Positions 8,328 to 15,428 are shown, counted from the first letter of the stretch. The stretch: DNA of 28,445 bases from Methanoregulaceae archaeon (GCA_013331415.1 DUGL01000210.1:1-28445), one strand, 5' to 3'. The notes: generated by a model not told the origin, from the sequence alone. A program made the numbers and translations.

Positions 8328-8984
8328 TCATAGCTGGACCACCACCTCGATCACCCGGAGGAAGATGAGAAGGGACGAGAGGGAACACATGATTACGTAC
8401 GGTGCACCCGGCGCCCTGAACATCTCGGCTTTCGCTGCATAGAAGGGTGCCATGCCCTCCCCCATCACCCCGATGACGATGAATGCTTTCACTGCCAGCG
8501 GAACCGCGGGGAGCGTTCCGGTAGCAAGGATGGGCAGGGAGAGCGTCCCGGTTGTTGCTGCAACCATCGCAGACCCGCCAAAGAGCAGGACGGTTGCTGC
8601 CAGTGCGACCAGGCCGTACTGGTAGGCGGCGTTCTGGACATGCCTGCTCTTTACGGCAGCGACAATACCGACGTTGCAGATCCCGACAAGGGCCGTGAAC
8701 AGGCAGAAATCGAAGAGATCCCCCGTCACCACGGCACCCATGGAGGCAAGCCCGCAGGCAATAGCCATGAACCGGCGGAATCGCATCTCGGAGAGCGAGA
8801 TCTCCTTGGTCATGTAGGCGTCGGTTCCAAACGCTATATCGAGCTGGCGTTCAGGACGGCTGGCAATGACGAGCAGGGTGAAGACGAGCGCGAGGATGAA
8901 AAGGCTCGTCGTATAGGGGGTGAAGGAGATGACGATGTCCCCGAATTCAAGGAGAAAGAGGGGCGTCCCCCCCGCGGTGGTCAC
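8328..8984 (-). CDS. ehaH: EhaH, NuoL/M/N-like membrane subunit
   Basis: The 218-residue protein has six to seven hydrophobic helices and resembles a short form of the Mrp/NuoL-type antiporter subunits. Conserved-looking lysines and a glutamate lie in or near helices, for example AVKAFIVIGVMGEGMAPFYAAKAE at about 169-192, which recalls the proton- or sodium-conducting helix of this superfamily. It is the main ion-translocating candidate of Eha. It overlaps ehaG by 4 bases. Confidence 0.85.
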   Translation of the reverse strand: MTTAGGTPLFLLEFGDIVISFTPYTTSLFILALVFTLLVIASRPERQLDIAFGTDAYMTKEISLSEMRFRRFMAIACGLASMGAVVTGDLFDFCLFTALVGICNVGIVAAVKSRHVQNAAYQYGLVALAATVLLFGGSAMVAATTGTLSLPILATGTLPAVPLAVKAFIVIGVMGEGMAPFYAAKAEMFRAPGAPYVIMCSLSSLLIFLRVIEVVVQL

Positions 8985-9586
8985 GCCTGCTCACCCCACA
9001 TCGTGCCAACGAGCGCCAGCTTGGTGACCACCTTGATGAGGATGCCTATCGCCGCTCCCATCAGGGCAGCATACCAGTATTCGGGGAGGAACATGAAGAC
9101 AAAGAACGCGGCAATCCAGAGTACCCAGGACATCCCGCTCGCAAGCTCGAGGAGGTGCAGGTCATCGGCCGAGTCCTTTGCAAGGAAGAGGAAGATGAGG
9201 CCGAGGGCTGCGATGGCACCCCCGGTGAACCCGGAGAGGATGACCCCGTACACAACAAGGATACTCGAGAGGACCAGCGGGGCCGGAGAACGCTGCACCA
9301 CCTCGATCCGGAGCGCCCGTACCGGCCGGTCCTGCAACCCCTCCTTCACGAGGTAGATCTGGGAGAGAGCAAAGAGTTCGGCAATCCCCACAACGAGGCC
9401 AGGGAGGATGAGTGCCTCTGCAAGGTCGGTGCCAAGGAGCGCGATGAATCCCAGGGACGGGATCTCGACGAGGTCGATCAGGAGCAGCCGGTGGAGGTCG
9501 TCTTTCTCAAAAGCCAGTGCGGCAAACCCGGCCACGGCAGCAATCAGGACCACCAGGAGCCCCCAGGAGTAGTACTGCCCGATCAC
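8981..9586 (-). CDS. ehaG: EhaG-like membrane subunit
   Basis: The 201-residue membrane protein has about five hydrophobic helices. Its acidic motif DDLHRLLLIDLVEIPSLGF (about 29-47) in the first cytoplasmic loop and LAEALILPGLVVGIAEL further on fit EhaG, a relative of the paired Mrp/NuoK-J type subunits. The 4-base overlaps with ehaF and ehaH agree with the canonical order F-G-H. Confidence 0.8.
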   Translation of the reverse strand: MIGQYYSWGLLVVLIAAVAGFAALAFEKDDLHRLLLIDLVEIPSLGFIALLGTDLAEALILPGLVVGIAELFALSQIYLVKEGLQDRPVRALRIEVVQRSPAPLVLSSILVVYGVILSGFTGGAIAALGLIFLFLAKDSADDLHLLELASGMSWVLWIAAFFVFMFLPEYWYAALMGAAIGILIKVVTKLALVGTMWGEQA

Positions 9587-10032
9587 CGCGATCCCTTCCT
9601 GAAGATGTAGGATCCGATTGCAAACGCGATGAAGAGGATCGCTGTCTCGACGACCGTATCGAGCCCCCGGGTATTGTACAGGATCTCATCGAGAATTCCC
9701 CCGGGGTGGGCAACAATCGTGGTGCCGGTGTGCAGGGTGGTGTTTGCAAGGAACCAGGAGAACGGGGTCAGGTATGCGGTCACGTACCCGGCAGTAGGTG
9801 AATTGTTCGGGTACTGGAGCCGTATCTCTGCCCGGGAAAACGGCGGACCGCCGCGGTCATAGGGGTCGAGCGGACTTTTTTCGTCGATTGATTTCGGGTA
9901 GAGCTGGTCATCATAGTACGCGAACGGGAGGGAGATGATGGCGAGTGCGGCGATCACGGCACATGCTGCTGCAAAGAGCGGCATCAGGTTGTCAAAATCC
10001 GAGAGGAACCGGGATATCCGCTGGATGATCAT
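9583..10032 (-). CDS. ehaF: EhaF-like membrane subunit
   Basis: The 149-residue protein starts MIIQRISRFLSDFDNLMPLF. I chose the ATG at 10032 because it overlaps the ehaE stop as ATGA and has a GGAGGGG Shine-Dalgarno just upstream; the open frame continues about 40 codons further but is low-complexity there. It has one N-terminal helix (about 17-38), a long non-membrane loop (about 40-95) containing PPFSRAEIRLQYPNN, and a C-terminal helix ending IFRKGSR. Position fits EhaF. Confidence 0.78.
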   Translation of the reverse strand: MIIQRISRFLSDFDNLMPLFAAACAVIAALAIISLPFAYYDDQLYPKSIDEKSPLDPYDRGGPPFSRAEIRLQYPNNSPTAGYVTAYLTPFSWFLANTTLHTGTTIVAHPGGILDEILYNTRGLDTVVETAILFIAFAIGSYIFRKGSR

Positions 10033-10265
10033 GGCCCCTCCGTCTTCTGCAGGACGCGGACGAGGATATAGACCGAGATGGCAGAGACTCCGCCGAAGGT
10101 AAGGAGGGCGAGCGTCTCGTTGTATGCGAGCATCAGGAGCAAAAGCCCCCATGCCGGCAGCTCGAGGTTGATGATCCGGACGAGGTAGGTCTTCGGCCGG
10201 GGAAACACCACCGCAACGGTCCCGGCCAGGATGAGGAACCCACCGAGGAGGAATTCCGGGGTCAG
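10029..10265 (-). CDS. ehaE: EhaE-like membrane subunit, probable CTG start
   Basis: The 78-residue protein has two to three helices and the segment FPRPKTYLVRIINLELPAWG (Methanothermobacter-like EhaE pattern by position). Start choice is unusual. An ATG at 10283 gives six more residues (MQEGSH) but has no Shine-Dalgarno. A perfect AGGAGG (10274-10279) lies 8 bases before a CTG at 10265, and that CTG overlaps the ehaD stop as CTGA. This copies the 4-base ATGA overlap used at most other junctions of the operon. I therefore prefer the CTG start; the ATG form (10029-10283) is the alternative. Confidence 0.75.
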   Translation of the reverse strand: MTPEFLLGGFLILAGTVAVVFPRPKTYLVRIINLELPAWGLLLLMLAYNETLALLTFGGVSAISVYILVRVLQKTEGP

Positions 10266-10492
10266 GTGCGATCCCTCCTGCATGCCATCAGGAGGAAGAA
10301 GGTAGAGAGTGGCACGATGAGGGCAAGCGCTATTGCCACATCAAGGTAGCCGCGGTCAACCACGAAAGGGATCACTCCCGCGGCGATCAGGGAGAGGGAG
10401 ATCAGCTTGGCGAACGGATCTCTCTCAAGGATCGTTCCCCCGGTACCGAGAACCACGAGCAGGCCAAAGACGAGCATCGGAAGGAGATTCAT
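10262..10492 (-). CDS. ehaD: EhaD-like membrane subunit
   Basis: The 76-residue protein has three closely packed hydrophobic helices (about 3-18, 28-45 and 50-69) and a basic C-terminus CRRDRT. The segment LVVLGTGGTILERDPFAKLISLSL recalls small NuoK/MrpC-like subunits. It overlaps ehaC by 4 bases. Assignment to EhaD is by order, size and topology. Confidence 0.75.
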   Translation of the reverse strand: MNLLPMLVFGLLVVLGTGGTILERDPFAKLISLSLIAAGVIPFVVDRGYLDVAIALALIVPLSTFFLLMACRRDRT

Positions 10493-10743
10493 TCCTCCCG
10501 TATCCCCCCGGCATAGGTGCTCGCGATGGCATTCGACTCAAGGGTTGTGCCGATGAAGTACGCGGCCGCGGCGATAATGGTGAGGGGGTGGGGCAGGATG
10601 AGCACGATCGAACCGGCAACCGCGAAGGAGCAGACGTTGAGGAACGGGAGTTTTTTTACGGTGTTTCGTTCGAGCAGGACACGGATGCCGGCATATGCCG
10701 CAACAACAACGCAGACGGTGAGTGCGGCTTCCTCAGGGGTCAT
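10489..10743 (-). CDS. ehaC: EhaC-like membrane subunit
   Basis: The 84-residue product starts MTPEEAALTVCVVVAAYAG. I chose the ATG at 10743 because it overlaps the ehaB stop as ATGA and follows a GGAGG; the frame is open for about 50 codons further upstream but that part is antisense-like to ehaB coding. It has two to three helices with a short KKLPF loop. Position fits EhaC. Confidence 0.75.
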   Translation of the reverse strand: MTPEEAALTVCVVVAAYAGIRVLLERNTVKKLPFLNVCSFAVAGSIVLILPHPLTIIAAAAYFIGTTLESNAIASTYAGGIREE

Positions 10744-11228
10744 GCCCTCCGCCACCCCCAGAGCGTCGCAAGGAGCCGGCTGGCGTGTACGGAGGATATA
10801 CCCTGGATGGTCAGGATAGCAATGACCATCCCGGCGATGAAGGAGGCCGGGGAAATACCGATGAGGCTGAACCCGTACACGATGAACGTTGCCGTGATGC
10901 ACCCGGTCGTGCCGGCATAGCCGGGATCATGGCATACCCGGTTCCCGAGGTAGACGAGGAGCGCTGTGAGCAACCCGCCGGGTACACCTGCAATGAAGAC
11001 TCCGCAGGCGGCAAGGAGGGTCCCGGCGGACGCATCAGGGGAGGAGACGATATTTCCCATCATATACCCGCCAGGGAGTGCTCCACCCCCTGCCTCGATC
11101 TGACGACCGATCTCGGATGCCCCGCTGACACCGCCGCGTTCCGGGAGCCTGAAGAAGAGGTCTATCGCGATAAAATTGACCCAGCTCACGGCTGCGGCGA
11201 TCAGAATATGCAGTGGGTCTGCCGGCAT
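10740..11228 (-). CDS. ehaB: EhaB-like membrane subunit, first gene of the operon
   Basis: The 162-residue membrane protein has an N-terminal helix, a hydrophilic stretch (about 27-65, GGVSGASEIGRQIEAGGGALPGG in part) and three to four later helices. Size and place just before ehaC fit EhaB. No ehaA is found upstream: the gene is preceded by a promoter-like region and then the end of trkH. It is therefore the likely first gene of the eha-fwd transcription unit, and EhaA is either absent or encoded elsewhere. Confidence 0.78.
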   Translation of the reverse strand: MPADPLHILIAAAVSWVNFIAIDLFFRLPERGGVSGASEIGRQIEAGGGALPGGYMMGNIVSSPDASAGTLLAACGVFIAGVPGGLLTALLVYLGNRVCHDPGYAGTTGCITATFIVYGFSLIGISPASFIAGMVIAILTIQGISSVHASRLLATLWGWRRA

Positions 11229-11265
11229 CTCCTAATCTCCCGTGTAGACAAGTACCGGGGTTTTC

Positions 11266-11277
11266 TCGATAAAGGTT
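11266..11277 (-). promoter_or_regulatory. Candidate promoter of the eha-fwd operon
   Basis: On the minus strand the sequence ACCTTTATCG lies about 40 bases upstream of the ehaB ATG, within the only non-coding gap (11229-11372) before the operon. It is a modest match to an archaeal TATA box, and a start about 25 bases downstream would leave a short leader carrying the GGGAG Shine-Dalgarno. Support is positional; the box itself is weak. Confidence 0.4.
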
Positions 11278-11347
11278 TGCATTTTACAAAAAACGGGATA
11301 TTCCGCGGGCTTCGGGTACCGGTTTTCACCTTCCCGCCAGGGTCTTT

Positions 11348-11371
11348 GAAAAACCCCGGAGTCCTGCTCCC
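11348..11371 (-). terminator. Terminator after the first trkH gene
   Basis: Read on the minus strand, GGAG-cagga-CTCC forms a short hairpin directly followed by GGGGTTTTTC, starting 2 bases past the trkH stop. Hairpin plus T5 at the end of a gene is a plausible terminator and separates trkH from ehaB. Confidence 0.5.
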
Positions 11372-11372
11372 G

Positions 11373-12833
11373 TTACCTTGGTTCAAAGCCACGGACGATT
11401 CCCATCACGAGAATGAGGACCGGGATGATCTCAAGCCTCCCGATCCACATGACAAATATAAAGAGCCACTTTGCGGCCGCCGGGCTCGCTGCCGTCATGT
11501 AGCCGTGGCCGAGCCCGTTATTCGAGATCGCAGATATCACCTCAAATACGACCTTGTGCACCTCGAACGGTGTCGGCGCGATGTGCAGTGCCAGGATCGT
11601 TGCCACGAAGACTACGAGGACATAGAGGATGATGATCAGCATATTTTTTGAGAGCTCGACCTCAGATATCCGGGTTGGTATGTTCTTTCCCTCGTGCTTG
11701 AAGGGGACAAGCACATTTCCCCTGACAAACAGGCGCTTGAACCACCAGACCAGCCCTTCGTAGCCGAGGATAACGCGGTTGACCTTGATACCTCCTGCAG
11801 TACTCCCGGATGCGCCTCCGATAAACATGAGGAGCATGAGAATGATGAGGGGGAGCGGGAGCCACTGGAGTGAGGAGTTCTGGAGACCGGTACTGGTCAG
11901 CCCTGATATGGTACCGAACGTGCCGAACCTGACTGCTTCGGTCAGGGTATACTCATTGAACAGGTACAGGTTGAAGACGACCGCTACGGATCCGATAAGG
12001 GAGAGAGCCAGGATCAGTCGTACCACGGAATTCTTGAAGAACATCCGGAATTTTCCCCGGTACACGAGGAAATACAGTTTGAACGGGAGGGACCCGGCAA
12101 TCATGACCGGGATCAGGAGCGCCTCGAGGAGGGGGTTGTTATAGTAGAGAACTCCGGCATCATGCGGGGTAAATCCACCGGTTGAGATTGCGACCATCGC
12201 CAGGTTCATGGCATCCCAGAGCGGGATTCCGGAGAAGAGGATCAGCCCGGTTGACACAACGGTGAGAAAGAAGTAGATCGCCCACATTCTCCTCCCGGTC
12301 GAGACCACATTTGGCATCAGGTCCTCAGATCTTCCTTCCGACCGGTAGAGCTGGATCTGGGAGAGGCCGGAGCGGGAGAGCATCGCGATACCGAATGCTA
12401 TCACCCCGATACCCCCGAGCCACTGCGTGAACGAGCGCCAGAAGATCAGGGTTCTTGGCAGGGTATCAAGCGAGGTCATCATGGTGATGCCCGTATCGGT
12501 CCAGCCGGACATGGATTCGAAGATACTGTTGGTCCAGGGGATATCCAGGGCGAGGGCAAACGGGATCGAACCGATCAGCGCGACGGCCAGCCAGGTGAGG
12601 GCAACCGCGACAAGGGCGACCGAGAGCGAGGGAGTGTACGCCTTCTTAGGCACCTTGGAGATGAGAACCCCGAGCGTAACAAAGGTGAACGGGACCATCC
12701 CCATCGGGATGATCATCTCCCATTCCTGGTAGATGATGAGCACGATGAAGGGGACCAGGGTGACCAGGGCGAGGAACTCAAAGATGAGTGCCATGTCGTG
12801 CGCGATGATCGACAGGTGCCCGAGCCGCTTCAT
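11373..12833 (-). CDS. trkH: TrkH-family potassium transporter, copy 1
   Basis: The 486-residue integral membrane protein belongs to the TrkH/KtrB/HKT superfamily of potassium transporters. Four pore loops with filter glycines are visible: TDTGI (112-116), STGGF (217-221), TSTGL (313-317) and SNNGL (437-441). The family signature GGASGSTAGGIKVNR follows loop three (about 339-353). I chose the ATG at 12833, not one 45 codons upstream, because the product then aligns end to end with copy 2 and both genes have a TATA-like element 26 bases upstream. No trkA gene for the cytoplasmic NAD-binding partner is in the window. Confidence 0.92.
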   Translation of the reverse strand: MKRLGHLSIIAHDMALIFEFLALVTLVPFIVLIIYQEWEMIIPMGMVPFTFVTLGVLISKVPKKAYTPSLSVALVAVALTWLAVALIGSIPFALALDIPWTNSIFESMSGWTDTGITMMTSLDTLPRTLIFWRSFTQWLGGIGVIAFGIAMLSRSGLSQIQLYRSEGRSEDLMPNVVSTGRRMWAIYFFLTVVSTGLILFSGIPLWDAMNLAMVAISTGGFTPHDAGVLYYNNPLLEALLIPVMIAGSLPFKLYFLVYRGKFRMFFKNSVVRLILALSLIGSVAVVFNLYLFNEYTLTEAVRFGTFGTISGLTSTGLQNSSLQWLPLPLIILMLLMFIGGASGSTAGGIKVNRVILGYEGLVWWFKRLFVRGNVLVPFKHEGKNIPTRISEVELSKNMLIIILYVLVVFVATILALHIAPTPFEVHKVVFEVISAISNNGLGHGYMTAASPAAAKWLFIFVMWIGRLEIIPVLILVMGIVRGFEPR

Positions 12834-12857
12834 AGAAGGAGAAGGTGTGCATCCATC

Positions 12858-12870
12858 AAATATCTTTATT
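12858..12870 (-). promoter_or_regulatory. TATA-like element of trkH copy 1
   Basis: On the minus strand AATAAAGATATTT ends 25-26 bases before the ATG. The same ATAAAGATATT occurs at the same distance before trkH copy 2. At that distance transcription would start at or near the ATG, so the mRNA is likely leaderless, in line with the lack of a Shine-Dalgarno. Confidence 0.55.
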
Positions 12871-12961
12871 TTCACCGGGAACCCCGGGACCCATGATACA
12901 GATTCCATGGAGTAGGCGACGAATAGAGCGGGGAAAGAGCAGTATGGTAGCGATTCCTCAC

Positions 12962-13014
12962 TGATCAACCGGTCAGGATATCGGAAACGGAAGGGGATTT
13001 AGGGGGGGTTTTCT
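12962..13014. repeat. G-rich repeat upstream of trkH copy 1
   Basis: This stretch of about 53 bases, with GGAAACGGAAGGGGATTTAG followed by a G7 and T4 run, resembles the segment at 14942-14995 upstream of copy 2 (GGAAAAGGAAAGGGGGTTTAG then GG and T6). Both carry TCAGGA about 20 bases before the G tracts. It may be a duplicated control element, a terminator on the plus strand, or a dispersed intergenic repeat. Confidence 0.5.
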
Positions 13015-13083
13015 ATAAAATATCTCTGGAATATACATCCCTGATACCCGACCACAGGATGGTCATGGGCGTTTACGGTATAT

Positions 13084-13099
13084 CCCGGCAAAACCCGGG
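13084..13099 (-). terminator. Hairpin after trkH copy 2
   Basis: CCCGG and CCGGG flank a 6-base loop and form a 5-bp GC stem about 16 bases past the stop of trkH copy 2. There is no clear T run after it on the minus strand, so it may be only a 3'-end stabilising hairpin. Confidence 0.35.
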
Positions 13100-13114
13100 A
13101 AGACCTGTTCTTCG

Positions 13115-14575
13115 TTACCTGGGTTCAAACCCGCGGACGATTCCCATCACGAGGATGAGGACCGGGATGATCTCGAGTCTCCCGATCCACATGACGAAAA
13201 TAAAGATCCACTTGACGGCAACCGGGCTCGCTGCAGTCAGGTATCCGAGTCCGAGCCCGACGTTGCTTGCTGCGGATATTACCTCGAAGACCACCTGGTG
13301 CACCGCAAACGGTGTCGGCGCTACGTGCAGGAGCAGTATCGTTGCCACGAAGACCATGAGGGCATAGAGGATGATGATCAGCATATTCTTTGAGAGTTCG
13401 AGCTCTGAGATGCGGACCGGGATGTTTCTCCCCTCGTGCTTGAAGGGAACGAGCACATTTCCCCTGACAAACAGGCGCCTGAACCACCAGACCAGCCCTT
13501 CATACCCGAGGATAACGCGGTTGACCTTGATACCTCCCGATGTGCTGCCGGCTGCTCCACCGATCATCATCAGGAGCATGATCACGATGAGGGGGAGGGG
13601 GAGCCATCCGAGTGATGAGTTCTGGAGCCCGGTACAGGTCAGACCTGAGATCGTACAGAATGTGCCGACTCGTATAGCGTCAGCAAGGGGGAGGTTGTTG
13701 AAGAGGTACAGGTTGAACGATACGAGCAGAGAGCCGACCAGGGAGAGCGCGAGGATCAGCCGGACAACTGAATTTTTAAAGAACATCCGGAATTTTCCCC
13801 GGTATACAAGGAAATAGAGTTTGAACGGGAGCGAGCCGGCGATCATGACCGGGATCAGGAGCGTCTCGAGGAGGGGATTGGTATAGAAAAGAACCCCGGC
13901 ATCATGCGGGGCAAATCCTCCGGTAGAGATGGTGACCATGACAAGGTTTACCGCATCCCAGAGCGGGATTCCGGAAAAGAGGACCAGCCCGGTTGATACA
14001 ACAGTCAGAAAAAAGTAAATCGCCCACATCCGCCTCCCGGTCGAGACCACGTTCGGCATCAGCTCTTCAGACCTTCCTTCCGACCGGTAGAGCTGAAACT
14101 GGGAGAGGCCGGAATGGGAGAGCATCGCGATGCCGAATGCGATCACCCCGATACCCCCGAGCCATTGCATGAACGACCGCCAGAAGATCAACGTCTTCGG
14201 CATGGTGTCGATCGCGGTCATCATGGAAAAGCCGGTCCCGGTCCAGCCTGACATGGCCTCGAAGATACTGTCGGTCCAGGGGATATCCAGGGCGAGGGTA
14301 AACGGGATCGAGCCAATCAGCGCGATGGCCAGCCAGGTGAGGGCAACCGCGACCAGCGCAACCGAGAGCGAGGAGGTGTACGCCTTCTTTGGCACCTTGG
14401 AGATGAGAAACCCGAGCGTAACAAAGGTGAACGGGACCATCCCCAGGGGTATGATCATCTCCCATTCCTCGTAGAGGATGAGCACGATGAAGGGGACCAG
14501 GGTGACCAGGGCGAGGAACTCAAAGATGAGTCCCATGTCGTGTGCAATAGTAGCCAGGTGCCCAAGGCGCTTCAT
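13115..14575 (-). CDS. trkH: TrkH-family potassium transporter, copy 2
   Basis: The 486-residue paralogue of copy 1 has the same length and very similar sequence; in the first 70 codons the two genes are nearly identical at the DNA level. The same TrkH architecture is present, with GGAAGSTSGGIKVNR after the third pore loop. Three of four filter loops differ from copy 1: TGTGF instead of TDTGI, TCTGL instead of TSTGL and SNVGL instead of SNNGL, while STGGF is shared. The tandem arrangement points to a local duplication with later change in pore residues. Transport of potassium, perhaps with sodium or protons, is known for the family; selectivity here is unknown. Confidence 0.92.
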   Translation of the reverse strand: MKRLGHLATIAHDMGLIFEFLALVTLVPFIVLILYEEWEMIIPLGMVPFTFVTLGFLISKVPKKAYTSSLSVALVAVALTWLAIALIGSIPFTLALDIPWTDSIFEAMSGWTGTGFSMMTAIDTMPKTLIFWRSFMQWLGGIGVIAFGIAMLSHSGLSQFQLYRSEGRSEELMPNVVSTGRRMWAIYFFLTVVSTGLVLFSGIPLWDAVNLVMVTISTGGFAPHDAGVLFYTNPLLETLLIPVMIAGSLPFKLYFLVYRGKFRMFFKNSVVRLILALSLVGSLLVSFNLYLFNNLPLADAIRVGTFCTISGLTCTGLQNSSLGWLPLPLIVIMLLMMIGGAAGSTSGGIKVNRVILGYEGLVWWFRRLFVRGNVLVPFKHEGRNIPVRISELELSKNMLIIILYALMVFVATILLLHVAPTPFAVHQVVFEVISAASNVGLGLGYLTAASPVAVKWIFIFVMWIGRLEIIPVLILVMGIVRGFEPR

Positions 14576-14600
14576 TGCAGGAGGGTGTATGCCTCACTTC

Positions 14601-14612
14601 AATATCTTTATC
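14601..14612 (-). promoter_or_regulatory. TATA-like element of trkH copy 2
   Basis: On the minus strand GATAAAGATATT lies 25-26 bases before the ATG at 14575, matching the element before copy 1 in sequence and distance. It supports both start calls and near-leaderless transcription. Confidence 0.55.
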
Positions 14613-14941
14613 CCCCGGGGAATCCCTGGCCATGCGGGAAGACGGGGCTGGCAGGATGATGAGTCCAGGCTGCGGGCAGGGCTTTCTCTCCTTTCCATGT
14701 CTCTCCTTCCCATGGAAAAACCCCTCCCAATCGATCCAACAGTCCCAAAGGTGCCGGATGGTATGGAATAGGGGCACCGTCACTTCCCAGGGAAGGGCCT
14801 CCCTCCTGGGGAACAGACGCCAGGATCACGGCCATGGACCCCGGATCCTGAACACCCGGGCACAACCCCTGCGTCCCTGCAGGAGCCCCGGATCTCATTC
14901 TGTCATACAAGATGAAAGATTGGTGGAGTGCTGCGCTCAAC
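14613..14941. other. Gene-free stretch upstream of trkH copy 2
   Basis: I see no convincing gene here. Open frames of about 100 codons exist on both strands but are rich in Pro, Gly and Ser, have no Shine-Dalgarno or recognisable motif, and look like chance frames in GC-rich DNA. Short palindromes such as CCATGGAAAAACC and several CCCGG/CCGGG pairs occur without clear pattern. Confidence 0.5.
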
Positions 14942-14995
14942 GGTCAATTCTTCAGGAGAATGGAAAAGGAAAGGGGGTTTAGGAGGTTTTTTCAA
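14942..14995. repeat. G-rich repeat upstream of trkH copy 2
   Basis: This is the second copy of the G-rich element described at 12962-13014, ending in GGAGG and a T6 run. It lies about 370 bases before trkH copy 2, compared with about 130 bases for copy 1, so the intervening DNA is not a simple copy. Confidence 0.5.
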
Positions 14996-15056
14996 TGAAT
15001 GATACGATACCGCTGCAGAACCGGTACCGCATGGATACCTTCACCCTTCTGCCTGT

Positions 15057-15074
15057 CTAAAAAGCAGAAAAGGG
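15057..15074 (-). terminator. Oligo-T tracts at one end of the inverted-repeat element
   Basis: On the minus strand this reads CCCTTTTCTGCTTTTTAG, two T runs close together. They would end a minus-strand transcript that starts near 15340 and crosses the large inverted repeat. Confidence 0.35.
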
Positions 15075-15076
15075 TA

Positions 15077-15372
15077 CCATATATGATCGAATAAAGGCCT
15101 GTTACCGGGTATGCTGAGGTCACGCTCCATGTCACCGTCTTGAACGGAGGCAGAATGATTCGCTCGTAGGAGGGAAGTATCACCCGTCCGGGATCGCAGG
15201 CTCCAAGGTGGCGAAGGGCCGCGATCCCATGTGTGCTCAGTGTGACGGGTGATCATTCTGTCCGACCGTTTGTATCCAATATTCCGGGACATTGTACGTG
15301 CCATACCTTGCTGGTGCTGGTAACAAGGTTCTGAAACCCGGTACTGCACAGCTCCCAGACCCTCATATATGG
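15077..15372. repeat. Large imperfect inverted repeat, possible structured RNA
   Basis: The two ends carry the same 10-base sequence in inverted orientation, CCATATATGA at 15077-15086 and TCATATATGG at 15363-15372. Inside, nested complementary segments follow one another: 15098-15106 with 15319-15328, 15108-15113 with 15302-15307, 15121-15124 with 15297-15300, 15143-15147 with 15266-15270, 15152-15157 with 15254-15259, 15179-15188 with 15244-15253 (10 bp perfect), and 15190-15201 with 15218-15228 (11 bp with a bulged A). About 50 base pairs fit one long hairpin. It contains no convincing protein gene. It is not recognisable as SRP RNA or RNase P RNA, whose conserved motifs I looked for and did not see. 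It could be a structured non-coding RNA or a MITE-like element. Confidence 0.6.
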
Positions 15373-15408
15373 CATATTTCTATTAAATCTCCTTGTTTAT
15401 AATATTTG

Positions 15409-15428
15409 CGCAAAATAATAATTTTGCG
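15409..15428. promoter_or_regulatory. Perfect 8-bp palindrome, operator-like
   Basis: CGCAAAAT and ATTTTGCG flank the 4-base loop AATA in an AT-rich segment. A related TGCGCAAAAG occurs at 15527-15536. Such a palindrome could be an operator for the regulator whose remnant lies just downstream, or a simple hairpin. Confidence 0.35.

Noticed and set aside
14575..14982. Open frames of about 110-135 codons upstream of trkH copy 2
   Set aside because: No Shine-Dalgarno, low-complexity Pro/Gly/Ser content, no motif on either strand.
15077..15372. SRP RNA or RNase P RNA
   Set aside because: I looked for the SRP helix 8 (GGAAG..AGCAG type) and Alu-domain motifs and for the RNase P core motifs and did not find them.
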